Source of the DNA: M3007 sp965249785
Lineage (GTDB): Bacteria; Bacteroidota; Bacteroidia; Chitinophagales; Saprospiraceae
Reading direction: 5' to 3'
Length of the DNA stretch: 64,000 nt
NCBI GenBank assembly: GCA_965249785.1
Contig: CBDFMU010000055.1
Coordinates: 17,039 to 81,038, forward strand
The notes below the pieces were generated by a model. It did not search any database. It worked only from the letters and a program-made list of their open reading frames with translations, and was not told the DNA's origin. Positions 50,951 to 60,411 of the stretch are shown here, one piece after another. The position numbers were made by a program, and so were the translations under genes. Position 1 is the first letter of the stretch. Every line of letters begins with the position of its first letter.

Positions 50951-51127
50951 GGAAAATGCAATAGTTCGTAAAGAAATTATATCTATTTAAACCTCGTAGG
51001 TTTAGGAGAGATATTTCAACTAAACCTTTTTAAACATTCTAAACCTCTCCAAACCGGCGACAATTTCTCGCAACTTTCCAACTACTTGGTTGTTACGTCG
51101 CATTCTTCACCAAAATAATTTCCTACC

Positions 51128-51733
51128 ATGCGCAAGACTTTCTGGTTTGCTACAAGTGCCCTCCTCCTCGGTGTGGCCACGCTTTTTACCTGTTACGCCT
51201 TTCGTATGAGCAAAACGCTGCAACGACCGATGCAAAGTATGACTGCGGATTCTACTAAATCTTCTTTTTTCCAGTTCACTGTTAATGGCCTGGATGGCAA
51301 GCCAGTGTCGTTGGAGCAATTCCGTGGCCGAAAAATCATCGTGCTGAATACGGCTTCCGAATGTGGCTATACGCCGCAGTATGCTGACTGGGAAAAGTTC
51401 TATGCTGCCAATAAAGAACACATCGTGGTCCTCGGTTTTCCATGTAATGATTTCGGTGGACAGGAGCCGGGTTCTGCCGCACAAATCACTACTTTCTGCC
51501 AGAAAAACTATGGGGTAACGTTCCCGCTATTTGAAAAATCCAGTGTAAAAGGAGATGCTAAATCGCCAGTGTATCAGTGGCTCACCGATCCGGCGCAAAA
51601 CGGCTGGAATACGCAGGAACCCACCTGGAATTTCTGTAAATATCTGCTGGACGAAGATGGCAAATTACTCAATTTCTTTGCTTCCAAAGTGAAACCGGAT
51701 AGCCCGGAATTTTTGAAGGCACTGGGAATGTAA
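51128..51733 (+). CDS. glutathione peroxidase-family thiol peroxidase
   Basis: 201 residues. One N-terminal membrane/signal helix (TFWFATSALLLGVATLFTCY), then the GPx domain: IIVLNTASECGYTPQY with peroxidatic C79 in place of Sec, LGFPCNDFGGQEPG with Gln112, and EPTWNFCKYL with Trp/Asn. Bacterial Cys-type GPx enzymes usually use thioredoxin as reductant. The leader suggests action at the periplasmic side or a membrane anchor. Confidence 0.94.
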   Translation: MRKTFWFATSALLLGVATLFTCYAFRMSKTLQRPMQSMTADSTKSSFFQFTVNGLDGKPVSLEQFRGRKIIVLNTASECGYTPQYADWEKFYAANKEHIVVLGFPCNDFGGQEPGSAAQITTFCQKNYGVTFPLFEKSSVKGDAKSPVYQWLTDPAQNGWNTQEPTWNFCKYLLDEDGKLLNFFASKVKPDSPEFLKALGM

Positions 51734-51741
51734 GCAATGTG

Positions 51742-52098
51742 CTAATGCTCCCGTAGCCCGATCACCCGAAATTTTACGGCATCATATCGATTCTTCGGTG
51801 CTTGTGCATCTCGCAGTACTTGCAGTGCGGCCTCGCGCCTTTCTGGTTTTTCTTTATCCAGAAAATCGTCGATATGTATTATTAACAATACGACATCCTG
51901 GCTACCAACGTGTTCCAGCGACCCTAAGCAGTCGGCCAGCGCGTCCAGGTTTTTGCCAAAATAATCTGGAAAAATCAAGGCCTTCGCGATGCGCGGATAG
52001 AAGCCGCGCAAAGTGTGCATCTTGCTACCGTCCAATTCTACTACGTGCGTGCCGGCGCGAAAAGTGGGCAAATGGTCAACAATCTCTATAACGTTCAT
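51742..52098 (-). CDS. barstar-family ribonuclease inhibitor
   Basis: 118 residues. FPDYFGKNLDALADCLG matches the barnase-contact helix of barstar, with D52 and D56 at the positions of D35 and D39. The start overlaps the end of the barnase-like gene by 4 bp (ATGA-type arrangement), so toxin and immunity protein are translationally coupled. No signal peptide, as expected for a cytoplasmic inhibitor. Confidence 0.92.
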   Translation of the reverse strand: MNVIEIVDHLPTFRAGTHVVELDGSKMHTLRGFYPRIAKALIFPDYFGKNLDALADCLGSLEHVGSQDVVLLIIHIDDFLDKEKPERREAALQVLRDAQAPKNRYDAVKFRVIGLREH

Positions 52099-52520
52099 TC
52101 TATTTTTTGAAAAGTTTTATAGTGATTGCCGGTGTACCAGGCACTGTGGTCGGAGCCAGTAATGAGCCGTTCTGGTCCACGATTTTGGCCCTGCACTTTG
52201 GGATGTACGTCCCATTCGCTATAGTGCAATTGGTGGCCTTGTGGGTCTTTCTTTGGTAAGCGTCCTTCTTTATTTTGAAACTCGCGGCCGCCAACATAAT
52301 TGTTGGGTGCTTCGCCATGTTTTCGGACGAAATTCACCACATCCAGCACATAGTTAGGTACCTGGGCGATCGAAGTATTCGCAGTATTACCCGAGGTGGG
52401 CTGAGTTGGCGTAGGTGGCGCGGACAGCACCAGTACGTGGCTACGACTTTGACAATAGCGGAAAGCCAGAAAGGCCACTATCAGCAGCAGGAATAGGACG
52501 GGCGACACCCAACGTTTCAT
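52095..52520 (-). CDS. barnase-like exported ribonuclease
   Basis: 141 residues. One N-terminal hydrophobic segment (PVLFLLLIVAFLAFRYC, ~7-23) and a Ser/Thr/Pro linker precede the barnase domain from ~NYVLDVVNFVRKHGEAPNNY. Catalytic residues are preserved: E102 and D104 in YSEWDV, R114 and R118 in QNRGPERLI, H133 in YTGNHYKTF, corresponding to barnase E73/D75/R83/R87/H102. It cleaves RNA with guanine preference by family. The membrane segment may be a signal or an anchor. Confidence 0.93.
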   Translation of the reverse strand: MKRWVSPVLFLLLIVAFLAFRYCQSRSHVLVLSAPPTPTQPTSGNTANTSIAQVPNYVLDVVNFVRKHGEAPNNYVGGREFQNKEGRLPKKDPQGHQLHYSEWDVHPKVQGQNRGPERLITGSDHSAWYTGNHYKTFQKIE

Positions 52521-52675
52521 GGAGCAAATAAAAGCGATTTTCTACAAAAAACAATGCCGCACCGGAAAACCGATGCGGCATTAATATAAAAAGGCAAGGA
52601 GCAAAAGACAATAAGCAAGAAACCTTGCAAGGCACTTAGTAGATTGTAGACTAAGTTGTTTTGAGTATTTGAAGA

Positions 52676-52758
52676 TTTGAGTATTCGATCAATTACCTGA
52701 TTATCAAGTATTTAATCAAATACGCAAATACTCGCATCCTCCATAAATTTAATTTACA
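52676..52758. repeat. 85-bp interspersed repeat, copy 2
   Basis: Shares GAGTATTCGATCAA..ACCTG, ATTATCAAGT and TACTCGCATCCTCC with copy 1 at 38656-38740 and likewise ends TTTAATTTACA. It lies immediately 3' of the minus-strand Oar-like receptor gene, in the same orientation as copy 1 relative to its gene. Confidence 0.75.
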
Positions 52759-52770
52759 AGGCACTGAAAG

Positions 52771-55700
52771 TTAGTTGAAGATATAGCGAACGCCCAACTG
52801 TGCTTGCCAAACGTTGTCCAGGTTGATGCTTTTCACGAAAGAATCGCGAATCAGTTCGGTAGAACCATTGATGACCTGCGTTGCCAGCTTATAAGATGGC
52901 GTGCCGTCGGCCAGAATCTTGTCTACCGTCAATGGGTTGGCAGTAAAAGCACTGCTGGAAGCCGTAGCCTGGTTACCGACACCCCACTCATCATTGATCA
53001 GGTTGCCAACATTGAGAATATCTATCCGAAACTGTAAGGCATTTCGCTTATTGTTTTTACCCGTCCGAATATAGACTTCCTGCATCACCGAAAGATCGAA
53101 GCGCGTCAGCCAAGGGAACACACCGCCGTTGCGTTCTGCATATCCGCCCCGATGATCGCGCAGGTGAGAATTGCCATCGATATAAATATCAAGAGCCGCT
53201 TGTTGTTGTTCTGGCGTGAACGTTTTGGCATTTGTACCACTACCCACCGTCAAAGGAGAAAAAGTGAGTTCCCGCGCACTATTAGGCACAAAAATCAGGT
53301 CGTTACCGCTTTGGCCATCACCATTCAGGTCGTTGCCATAGGTATAAGAGATTTTCCCGCCACTGTTGGAAACACAACCCAGTGCAAATTCGGTAGCACC
53401 ACCGTATGTATGACCATAATTAATGCGATAATTGACGTAGCCCACTATCCGGTGGCGCAAATCATTGTCTGACCACGAAGTACCCAGATAATTCTGACCC
53501 GCTACGGTTGGTACGTTGGCAACCACCGTGCTGGATACGGCTTGAATCTCACGGGCTTCCCCGTAAGTGTAGCCGAGCATACCGCCCAAGCCATGCACGG
53601 CCGGTTTTTCCAATTTGACGGTGAAACTGTAAGCGTCGCCTTTGTCGGTATTGGTCAGCACGAAAGCGTTCGAGATGGTCGGGTTGATATAACGGGCAAT
53701 GTTCTGTAGATTCATCGCGCCGCTACCGGTATTGGCCACGCCGGATGCCGGAAAGCGATCGCGGCCATCCGGGCCAGCAAAAGTACGATCCGGGCCTTTC
53801 AGGTTGGCATCAATGTAGCGCAGGGCGTGGATGTTACGGTTGTAGATGAATTCCACAGTACCCACAAAACCAAAAGGCAATCTTTGATCCACGGCCAGAT
53901 CGCTTTTCCAAACCGTTGGGTATTTCAAATCCTCCACCGAAGCATTGATGAGGTAAGGAGGCAAATTCCTGATGTTGGTACTATCCGGCTTGAAGCGGCT
54001 CGGATCGGTGGTGAACGGATAGGCGGTGGTATTGAGGGCCGTGATCAAGGCTGTATTTACGCCGTTGTTGCCCAATTGGTTGGACACCAATACCTGCGGA
54101 ATGCGCGATACGAATATGCCCGTACCGCCGCGCACCTGGGTAGATTTATTGCCCTTCACGTCCCAGTTGAAGCCCAGACGGGGCGACAGGAGCAAACGCG
54201 GTTTCGGGAAGGTGCTGGTGCTGATTTTCAGGTCGGCACCGTTTTCATCCTTGAAGGTAAGGCTGGCCACCACCGGGTTGTAAAAATCACGCGCCGTGGA
54301 ATTGTCATACACAAAAACGTCGCCACGAATACCGGCGGTCAGTTTAAAATCCTTCGAGATTTGGTATTCATCCTGCACATACGCGCTGTAGGTGGAAACT
54401 TTCAACACTTGCAACGGATCCACGCCGTTTGGCAGCAAGGAATACCGCAAATTGTAACGCACCGAATCCACGGCAGACACCGGATTGGTCGGGTCGTTCA
54501 AAAATTGCAACGCCGCTGTTTTGAAATCGGCGATAGATTGATAGACATACACGCCATTGGAGGACGGGAAGAACACGTTGTTCGATACAAAGTGCTCGTA
54601 GGAAAGCCCGAAGGTCAACAAGTGTTTGTCCAGAAAATATTGGAAATTATCCGTAATATTCAGCGTACTGTAATTCAACTTGTTACTGGGTGTAAACGGG
54701 TCGAAACCGATGGAAGTGTAAGTCGTTCCGTCCTTCAAAATATCCACCGTAGGGAAAGGGTCGGCCTTATACTGCCGGTTTTCCAATTGCTTGTTGTAGG
54801 TAGCGACAAAATTGTTGGAAAAACGGGTGCCAAGAATAGAGTTCAGCTCGAAAGCGACGGAACGGGTGTTATCTTCGATGATATAACCCGTGTTTTCGGC
54901 AGACAGAGCCAATGCCGAATTGGTACGGTTGCCGTTGCCGGCCGCACCGCTACTATTACTGTTGCTGATGACCACATCCGATTGCGAATCATGGTGCGAA
55001 TAGCGCAGCGAGGCTTTGTGGTTTTGATTAATGTTATAGTCCAAGCGCAAAATCCCCTTAGTACTTTTCACTTCATTGTTGAAATTATCAACGGCACCCA
55101 AGTCGCGGTTGAAGTTGGTCAACATAAAGGACTTCAAGTCTTCCAGATCAGCCGCCGTCACGCGAGAGACGTTGCCCGTAGCGCCCGGCCGATTGGCCAC
55201 CCAACTCAGAGCGGGCGTAGTGCTGGCGAAATGTTCGCCGTTCAAAAAGAAGAACAGTTTGTTCTTGATGATCGGGCCACCGATGCGCAGGCCGTAAGTT
55301 TTTTCATCAATATTGACCGGGGGAAGTGCGATGCCATTTGCTTTGTCACCAGCCAAATCACTGTTACGGAACAGGTAATAAGCCGATCCAGACACATCGT
55401 TGGTACCGGAACGCGTAACGGCATTGATGCCCGCTCCGACAAAACCAGACTGGCGAATATCAAATGGCGCAATGTTGACCTGGATTTCTTCCAACGCATC
55501 CAGCGAAATGGCCGTGGTATTGGTACGTCCACCGGCAGCAGCGGAGCTGCCCAAGCCAAATCCATTGTTGAACACCGATCCATCAATGGTGATGTTGTTG
55601 AGGCGGCTGTCTTGACCGCCAAAAGAGCGGCCATTACTGTAAGCGTTATATTTGACAATGTCATTGATCGTACGGCCAATCGTCGGCAATGAGCTGATCG

Positions 55701-56160
55701 CCTGCCGTCCCAAAGAAGTCGCGGCACCTGTACGCGCATTACTAAACAGATCGGCGCGGCTGGAGGTCACGGTGACTTCATCAATAGTAGTACCTGATTC
55801 CACGATGCTGAAATCCACGTTGGCCGCCGTACCGAGGCTGGCAAAAATGCCACTTTGCTCTTTTGCCTCAAATCCCGTGTACGACACCGAGACGGTAAAA
55901 GGGCCGCCCACCCGCACCGCAGGCAGAATATAACGTCCGGCAGCACTGGTGGAAGAACCGTAGCGCGTACCAGACGGCACGTGTACGGCGACCACCGTGG
56001 CACCAGCCAAACCCTGTCCATCTTTGTCGGTCACAATACCAGAAATGGAAGAAGTAGTCACTTGGGCAAAGGTTGTCCAGCCGGTCAGCAACAGGGCGAG
56101 CAGCAGCAGTGTTCGTCCGGCGCGGGCCGTAGTCAGGTTATGCAATGTAAAGTGATTCAT
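52771..56160 (-). CDS. Oar-like TonB-dependent receptor
   Basis: About 1129 residues from the ATG at 56160 (frame open to 56202). Signal peptide ARAGRTLLLLALLLTGWTTF-AQ. A carboxypeptidase-regulatory-like domain (SISGIVTDKDGQGLAGATVV) is followed by a TonB plug (TSSRADLFSNARTGAATSLG, RTINDIVKYNAYSNGRSFGG, NNITIDGSVFNNGF, LEEIQVNIAPFDIRQSGFVG, AVTRSGTNDVSGSAYYLFRN) and a long barrel. It belongs with Oar-type receptors, implicated in outer-membrane adhesion or protein export as well as uptake. The substrate is unknown. Confidence 0.92.
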   Translation of the reverse strand: MNHFTLHNLTTARAGRTLLLLALLLTGWTTFAQVTTSSISGIVTDKDGQGLAGATVVAVHVPSGTRYGSSTSAAGRYILPAVRVGGPFTVSVSYTGFEAKEQSGIFASLGTAANVDFSIVESGTTIDEVTVTSSRADLFSNARTGAATSLGRQAISSLPTIGRTINDIVKYNAYSNGRSFGGQDSRLNNITIDGSVFNNGFGLGSSAAAGGRTNTTAISLDALEEIQVNIAPFDIRQSGFVGAGINAVTRSGTNDVSGSAYYLFRNSDLAGDKANGIALPPVNIDEKTYGLRIGGPIIKNKLFFFLNGEHFASTTPALSWVANRPGATGNVSRVTAADLEDLKSFMLTNFNRDLGAVDNFNNEVKSTKGILRLDYNINQNHKASLRYSHHDSQSDVVISNSNSSGAAGNGNRTNSALALSAENTGYIIEDNTRSVAFELNSILGTRFSNNFVATYNKQLENRQYKADPFPTVDILKDGTTYTSIGFDPFTPSNKLNYSTLNITDNFQYFLDKHLLTFGLSYEHFVSNNVFFPSSNGVYVYQSIADFKTAALQFLNDPTNPVSAVDSVRYNLRYSLLPNGVDPLQVLKVSTYSAYVQDEYQISKDFKLTAGIRGDVFVYDNSTARDFYNPVVASLTFKDENGADLKISTSTFPKPRLLLSPRLGFNWDVKGNKSTQVRGGTGIFVSRIPQVLVSNQLGNNGVNTALITALNTTAYPFTTDPSRFKPDSTNIRNLPPYLINASVEDLKYPTVWKSDLAVDQRLPFGFVGTVEFIYNRNIHALRYIDANLKGPDRTFAGPDGRDRFPASGVANTGSGAMNLQNIARYINPTISNAFVLTNTDKGDAYSFTVKLEKPAVHGLGGMLGYTYGEAREIQAVSSTVVANVPTVAGQNYLGTSWSDNDLRHRIVGYVNYRINYGHTYGGATEFALGCVSNSGGKISYTYGNDLNGDGQSGNDLIFVPNSARELTFSPLTVGSGTNAKTFTPEQQQAALDIYIDGNSHLRDHRGGYAERNGGVFPWLTRFDLSVMQEVYIRTGKNNKRNALQFRIDILNVGNLINDEWGVGNQATASSSAFTANPLTVDKILADGTPSYKLATQVINGSTELIRDSFVKSINLDNVWQAQLGVRYIFN

Positions 56161-56199
56161 ACAGAAAGGATTGAGTGAAAACAAGAAAAATTTCAATGG

Positions 56200-56207
56200 C
56201 AAAAATA
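56200..56207 (-). promoter_or_regulatory. -7 promoter box (TATTTTTG) for the Oar-like receptor
   Basis: The minus strand reads TATTTTTG 40 bp upstream of the start at 56160, matching TAnnTTTG. No -33 TTG was found at the expected distance. Confidence 0.45.
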
Positions 56208-56412
56208 ACCCACCTATGTTAACTTGCCTTTAAGTTTCAAAATTTTCGACGGGTGCATTACGCTATATAATTGCTAAAAACAAGATTATTACAATTGGTT
56301 TTGGAATATAATTTTGTTAAATATTATTTCAAAAAATTAAAGATTGTATCTAGTCACTTGATAGATATAGGTATCTGAAATACAACCAGTAACTGGAGTA
56401 CCATCTTTTGTC

Positions 56413-56420
56413 TACTTTTG
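56413..56420 (+). promoter_or_regulatory. -7 promoter box (TACTTTTG) for the lamin-tail protein gene
   Basis: TACTTTTG lies 34 bp upstream of the ATG at 56454. The remaining ~200 bp of this divergent gap is AT-rich and holds nothing else recognisable. Confidence 0.45.
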
Positions 56421-56453
56421 CGTCGAATTTTTTCCAACGGATAAAACACTATC

Positions 56454-57905
56454 ATGAAAAAAACGCTGCTCACTCTTTTCACCTTCCTCGGCTTGCTGAC
56501 TGCGGCCCAAGCCCAGATTGTCATCACCGAAATCATGTACAATCCGCCCGAAGCGGGTACTGACACCCTCGAGTACATCGAGCTGTACAACCAGACCAAT
56601 TCGGCTGTGGATGTCTCCAACTGGGTTTTTACCCAGGGCTTTGACTATACCTTTGCGCCGGGTTCTTCCATTGCGGCGGGTGCGTATGTCATAGTGTCTA
56701 AAAACAGTGCTCATTTCCAGGCGATATTTGGTTTTACACCCGAATTTGAATGGCCAGTGGGTGATGCGCTGACTAACACTGGCGAAGACATCGAACTGCG
56801 CGACGCGAATAACAATGTGATTGATTATGTAGATTACAAAAACACCTCGCCATGGCCAACTGAACCGGCTGGCAATGGCCCTTCGTTAGTCCTTTGCGAC
56901 CCGAATTCAGACAATAGCTTGCCCGAAAACTGGCAGGCTGCTACCACCCCGACGGGGGTCATCGTCAATGGAAAAGAAGTGAAAGCCAGCCCTGGCATGG
57001 CCAACACTTGCGGTGCTCCACCGAGCTTCCCGGAACATACTATCGGGGAAGTAATTGGCGTAAACGGATCTGGTGTAAATGATTCCGTCGGCGCAGATGT
57101 TACTTTGCAAGGCACTGTTTATGGCGTAAATCTCCGTGGCACCAACGGTTTGCAATTCACGCTGATTGATGATAATAATGATGGTATTGCCATTTTCAGC
57201 GCGTCCTCTACCTTCGGTTATACTGTACAACAAGGAGATGAAATCTCGGTACGCGGATTCATCGCTCAATTCAATGGCCTGACGCAGTTGTCGCCGGAAT
57301 CCATTACGCTCATCTCCCAGAATCATCCGCTGGTATCGCCCGCAGTGGTGGTCAATGCCGACGAAAGCCACGAGTCGAGCCTGATCCGTATCAATAATCT
57401 GACGCTGGTAGACCCGGCGGAATGGGATACGACTGGCCAGGCAGCTGGCTTCACGGTACGCGCCATCGCGGCTGCGCACCCCAACGATACGGTGTACATC
57501 CGGGTGGATAACAACACAAATCTGTACGCCCAATCGGTACCGCCTACCCCTTTCAATCTGACCGGCATTGGTGGCCAATTTGATAGCAGCAATCCTTATA
57601 CTTCCGGTTACCAGATTTCGCCGCGCTATATCGCCGACGTGAGTTCGCTGGTGGCTACCAAAGAAGTTGATTTTAGCGAAAACGTGCTGCTAACACCCAA
57701 CCCAGCCAGCGATTATGTAGTGGTGAATACCAATCTGCGCTTCGACCGCATCAGCCTGATTTCGACTACTGGTGCCTTGCTACGCACGTTGAATCAGCCT
57801 GATATGCAGGAGCAAATCGTACTCACTACATTGCCAGCAGGTACTTATTTCCTCCGTTTTGAAAAAAATGGCGGGCTGTGGACTACACGTTTTGTGAAGA
57901 AGTAG
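56454..57905 (+). CDS. secreted lamin-tail-domain protein with type IX sorting signal
   Basis: 483 residues. Signal peptide KKTLLTLFTFLGLLTAAQAQ. Lamin-tail domain at ~21-145 (IVITEIMYNPPEAGTDTLEY, IELYNQTNSAVDVSNWVFTQ, RDANNNVIDYVDYKN). A middle OB-fold-like region (TLQGTVYGVNLRGTNGLQFT, GDEISVRGFIAQFNGLTQLS) is typical of DUF5689-like parts in such proteins. The C-terminal sorting domain ends it (VLLTPNPASDYVVVNTN, SLISTTGALLRTLNQPD, LPAGTYFLRFEKNGGLWTTR). It is a cell-surface or secreted type IX cargo of unknown binding partner. Confidence 0.9.
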   Translation: MKKTLLTLFTFLGLLTAAQAQIVITEIMYNPPEAGTDTLEYIELYNQTNSAVDVSNWVFTQGFDYTFAPGSSIAAGAYVIVSKNSAHFQAIFGFTPEFEWPVGDALTNTGEDIELRDANNNVIDYVDYKNTSPWPTEPAGNGPSLVLCDPNSDNSLPENWQAATTPTGVIVNGKEVKASPGMANTCGAPPSFPEHTIGEVIGVNGSGVNDSVGADVTLQGTVYGVNLRGTNGLQFTLIDDNNDGIAIFSASSTFGYTVQQGDEISVRGFIAQFNGLTQLSPESITLISQNHPLVSPAVVVNADESHESSLIRINNLTLVDPAEWDTTGQAAGFTVRAIAAAHPNDTVYIRVDNNTNLYAQSVPPTPFNLTGIGGQFDSSNPYTSGYQISPRYIADVSSLVATKEVDFSENVLLTPNPASDYVVVNTNLRFDRISLISTTGALLRTLNQPDMQEQIVLTTLPAGTYFLRFEKNGGLWTTRFVKK

Positions 57906-57932
57906 TTGCAAGAAATATTTTGATGGACGAAT

Positions 57933-58003
57933 GCAGATTACATGATTTAAGATTGTTGATGTGAAAGTTACGTACATCAAAAATCGACAATCATGTAATC
58001 TGC
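57933..58003. repeat. palindrome / possible terminator after the lamin-tail gene
   Basis: Arms GCAGATTACATGATT (57933-57947) and AATCATGTAATCTGC (57989-58003) are perfectly complementary; the intervening ~41 bases form weaker pairs (GTTGATG with ACATCAA). There is no T-run, so termination is less certain; a transposon-derived palindrome is the alternative. Confidence 0.55.
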
Positions 58004-58111
58004 AATCTTATATCAAGCTGTCATAAGCCGGACATTTCTGGATTTACCATCCATTTGGGCCGGTTTTGGCGCGGGCCTTGTAACAGGCGGCGCACACAAA
58101 AAACACTTTAC

Positions 58112-58990
58112 ATGACTTTAATACTACGTGGGGTAGCATTGGCTATCCTTTTTATTCCCAGCCTTTTAGTTGCCCAAAACCAACATTTACCTCGCCGCAG
58201 CAAGTTGCCCGCCGTCTTGAAAGAAGTTTCCGGCATGGTCTGTACGCAACAAGGCGACGTTTGGCTACTCAATGACAGCCATAATCCGGCGGACCTCTTT
58301 CGCTACGATCCAATCCACAATAAAATTATTGAAACGCGTCACTTGCCAGTACCAAATCGCGATTGGGAAGACCTGACTAACGACGATCAGGGCAACTTGT
58401 ACGTCGGGGATGTAGGTAACAATTACAACCGCCGCACGGATCTCCGCATTTATCGCTACAACCCGACCACCCAGGCGTTGGATAGTATTTTACTACGCTA
58501 CCCCGACCAAAAGGAGTTTGCACCAACCAATAAAAGGCATTGGAACTTCAACTGCGAAGCCATCGTATTTTTCCACGACAGCCTGCATTTGTTTTCCAAA
58601 AATAACTTTCGGGGCAATTTTTACACCAAACACTACGTCGTGCCAGCCAAACCGGGTAATTATGTAGCCGAACTACGCGATAGTATATATCTCAAAAATC
58701 GCGTGGTGACCGGCGCCGCCCTCAGCCGTGATAGCCGGACGCTGACTTTGACCAGTTATATTATTGGCAAGAAATTCGGCTTTTTGCCTTTTACCAAGGC
58801 TACGGTTTTCTACTTCCAGGATTTCAGCGGCAGCCATTTCTTGCAGGGCAAACAAACCCGCAAGCGACTGCCGAAATTCCTGATCGCCCGGCAATACGAA
58901 TCGGTGACGCAATGGACCAATGGTCGTTGGCTGGTAGCCAATGAAGGCCGTAATCCGCAGGTGCAGTCGGTGTGGCGGGTAAGTAAATAG
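58112..58990 (+). CDS. secreted beta-propeller-like hypothetical protein
   Basis: About 292 residues from the ATG at 58112. Signal peptide MTLILRGVALAILFIPSLLVAQ. The mature part has blade-like repeats: LKEVSGMVCTQQGDVWLLND, NRDWEDLTNDDQGNLYVGDV and NCEAIVFFHDSLHLFSKN. The WEDLT and CEAIVFF lines recall SdiA-regulated/phytase-like propellers. No sorting domain and no lipobox. Function unknown. Confidence 0.7.
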   Translation: MTLILRGVALAILFIPSLLVAQNQHLPRRSKLPAVLKEVSGMVCTQQGDVWLLNDSHNPADLFRYDPIHNKIIETRHLPVPNRDWEDLTNDDQGNLYVGDVGNNYNRRTDLRIYRYNPTTQALDSILLRYPDQKEFAPTNKRHWNFNCEAIVFFHDSLHLFSKNNFRGNFYTKHYVVPAKPGNYVAELRDSIYLKNRVVTGAALSRDSRTLTLTSYIIGKKFGFLPFTKATVFYFQDFSGSHFLQGKQTRKRLPKFLIARQYESVTQWTNGRWLVANEGRNPQVQSVWRVSK

Positions 58991-59051
58991 TTAATAGTCA
59001 ATTAGTTATTTGTCTAATAGGCACCCCCAATAACCAATTTACTAATAACCA

Positions 59052-59510
59052 TTAACCACCCATCACTTCCCACGTGTGGTCGCCGAGCAACCGCACCGTA
59101 GCCAGATGCTCGTATGGCTGCTTGCGTCCCCATTCGTTGGGCGCGATCATAGAAAGCAGGTGTTGGCCATCCAATTTACGCTGGTAAAGGTGATAAATAT
59201 GGTGAATGACCGGCGCAAAAGGCACATCTGCCTGATAAATAACTTCCGAAATACTCATGCGCTCCGACAGTGACTTGGCTTGATTGACCAGCGTCTCCAT
59301 TTGCTGGCGGAGTTGCTCCATTTGGCGGTCGGTCTGGTCGTACATCGCGGTCATGGCGTTGCCGCGAATGTTGCCTTTATCCTCTGGGCGGATGACGGCC
59401 CCGCCCGCCGTGTGCGCGTAGGGCAGCAGACCAGGATGCTCGGCGACTTTGTCCGGGTCGATGGGGTTGACGAAGGCGTCGTCGTGGCGCGGTTTTTTTT
59501 CCGTTGACAT
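59052..59510 (-). CDS. DUF2452 family protein
   Basis: 152 residues, soluble. The family pattern is clear: VNPIDPDKVAEHPGLLPYAH, AVIRPEDKGNIRGNAMTAMY, QMEQLRQQMETLVNQAKSLS in a coiled-coil part, VIYQADVPFAPVIHHIYHLY, and the C-terminal MIAPNEWG stretch. Function is not known for the family; a cytoplasmic role is likely because there is no signal peptide. Confidence 0.85.
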   Translation of the reverse strand: MSTEKKPRHDDAFVNPIDPDKVAEHPGLLPYAHTAGGAVIRPEDKGNIRGNAMTAMYDQTDRQMEQLRQQMETLVNQAKSLSERMSISEVIYQADVPFAPVIHHIYHLYQRKLDGQHLLSMIAPNEWGRKQPYEHLATVRLLGDHTWEVMGG

Positions 59511-59531
59511 GGTGCAAAAGTAAAAGTAATC

Positions 59532-59565
59532 TAGACCTGATGGGTTTCAAAAATCCAGGAGGTGC
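59532..59565. repeat. degenerate ACCTATMAGG-type hairpin relic
   Basis: CTAGACCTGATGGGTTTCAA followed by AAATCCAGGAGG resembles the perfect hairpins at 19377 and 21652, but several pairs are lost. Confidence 0.35.
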
Positions 59566-59608
59566 CAGAAAACGTATTTATTTCCACATCACTTAAACGC
59601 TGCCACTC

Positions 59609-60337
59609 ATGAATCTCTCCCGATATTTCGCCTGCTTAACTGTTCTGTCGCTTTTAGCCTGTCAATCAAAAATGGAGCAACCCGTCGTTCCCGATCCCAC
59701 CATTGTGGAAACATCTGGGGATTCCACCATCAAAATCCTCGCCCTCGGTGATTCGTACACCAAAGGCGAAAGTGTGGAAACTGCCAAAAATTTTCCCAAC
59801 CAACTGGTGGATAGTTTGAAAGCCGAAGGTCGCTTGGTGGATCGTCCAACCATTATTGCCCAAACGGGTTGGCGCACCGACCAACTACAATCCGCTATTG
59901 CTAGCGCAGGCATTGATAGTAAAGTTTATGACTTTGTGACGCTCGCTATTGGCGTAAATAATGCTTACCAAAATGCCAGTTTTGCTACTTATAAAACGCA
60001 ATTTGAACAGTTACTACAAACGGCAATAGCGCGGGCCGGCAACCGTAAAGAGCGCGTCATCGTGGTTTCTATTCCCGATTGGGCCTACACTTATTACGGG
60101 CAACATTATCCAGCGAAAACGCCCGCGCAAATTTCGCAGGAACTAGACCAGTATAATGAATTCGACAGAGTCACCGCAGATCGCTATGGGGTTCATTATG
60201 TAAATATTACGGATATTTCCCGCAAAGGTTTGGCGCAGCCAAATCTGGTGGCGGGTGATGGTTTGCACCCTTCGGCCATACAATATACGGAATGGGTGAA
60301 ATTGTTGCTGCCAGTGGTGCGGGCGGAGGTGCCGTAA
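59609..60337 (+). CDS. SGNH/GDSL-family hydrolase lipoprotein
   Basis: 242 residues. Lipoprotein signal (LTVLSLLAC, Cys18). SGNH blocks: ILALGDSYTKGE (catalytic Ser), GW in QTGWRTD, LAIGVNNAYQ (Gly and Asn) and GDGLHPS (catalytic Asp/His). An esterase or acylhydrolase acting outside the inner membrane, perhaps on surface polysaccharide or lipid; the substrate is unknown. Confidence 0.92.
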   Translation: MNLSRYFACLTVLSLLACQSKMEQPVVPDPTIVETSGDSTIKILALGDSYTKGESVETAKNFPNQLVDSLKAEGRLVDRPTIIAQTGWRTDQLQSAIASAGIDSKVYDFVTLAIGVNNAYQNASFATYKTQFEQLLQTAIARAGNRKERVIVVSIPDWAYTYYGQHYPAKTPAQISQELDQYNEFDRVTADRYGVHYVNITDISRKGLAQPNLVAGDGLHPSAIQYTEWVKLLLPVVRAEVP

Positions 60338-60411
60338 AAGCCCCCTCCTACTCCCCTTAAAGGCAATGGCGTTGACTTAATCTCCTCATTCAACCCCCAA
60401 CCCCTTTCAGG

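Noticed and set aside
53827..55692. 621-codon open frame on the plus strand opposite the Oar-like receptor gene
   Set aside because: It is the mirror of a well-supported coding sequence; its translation is rich in Arg, His and Ile without any domain. The same applies to 9721-10755, 12871-13611 and 23437-24057.
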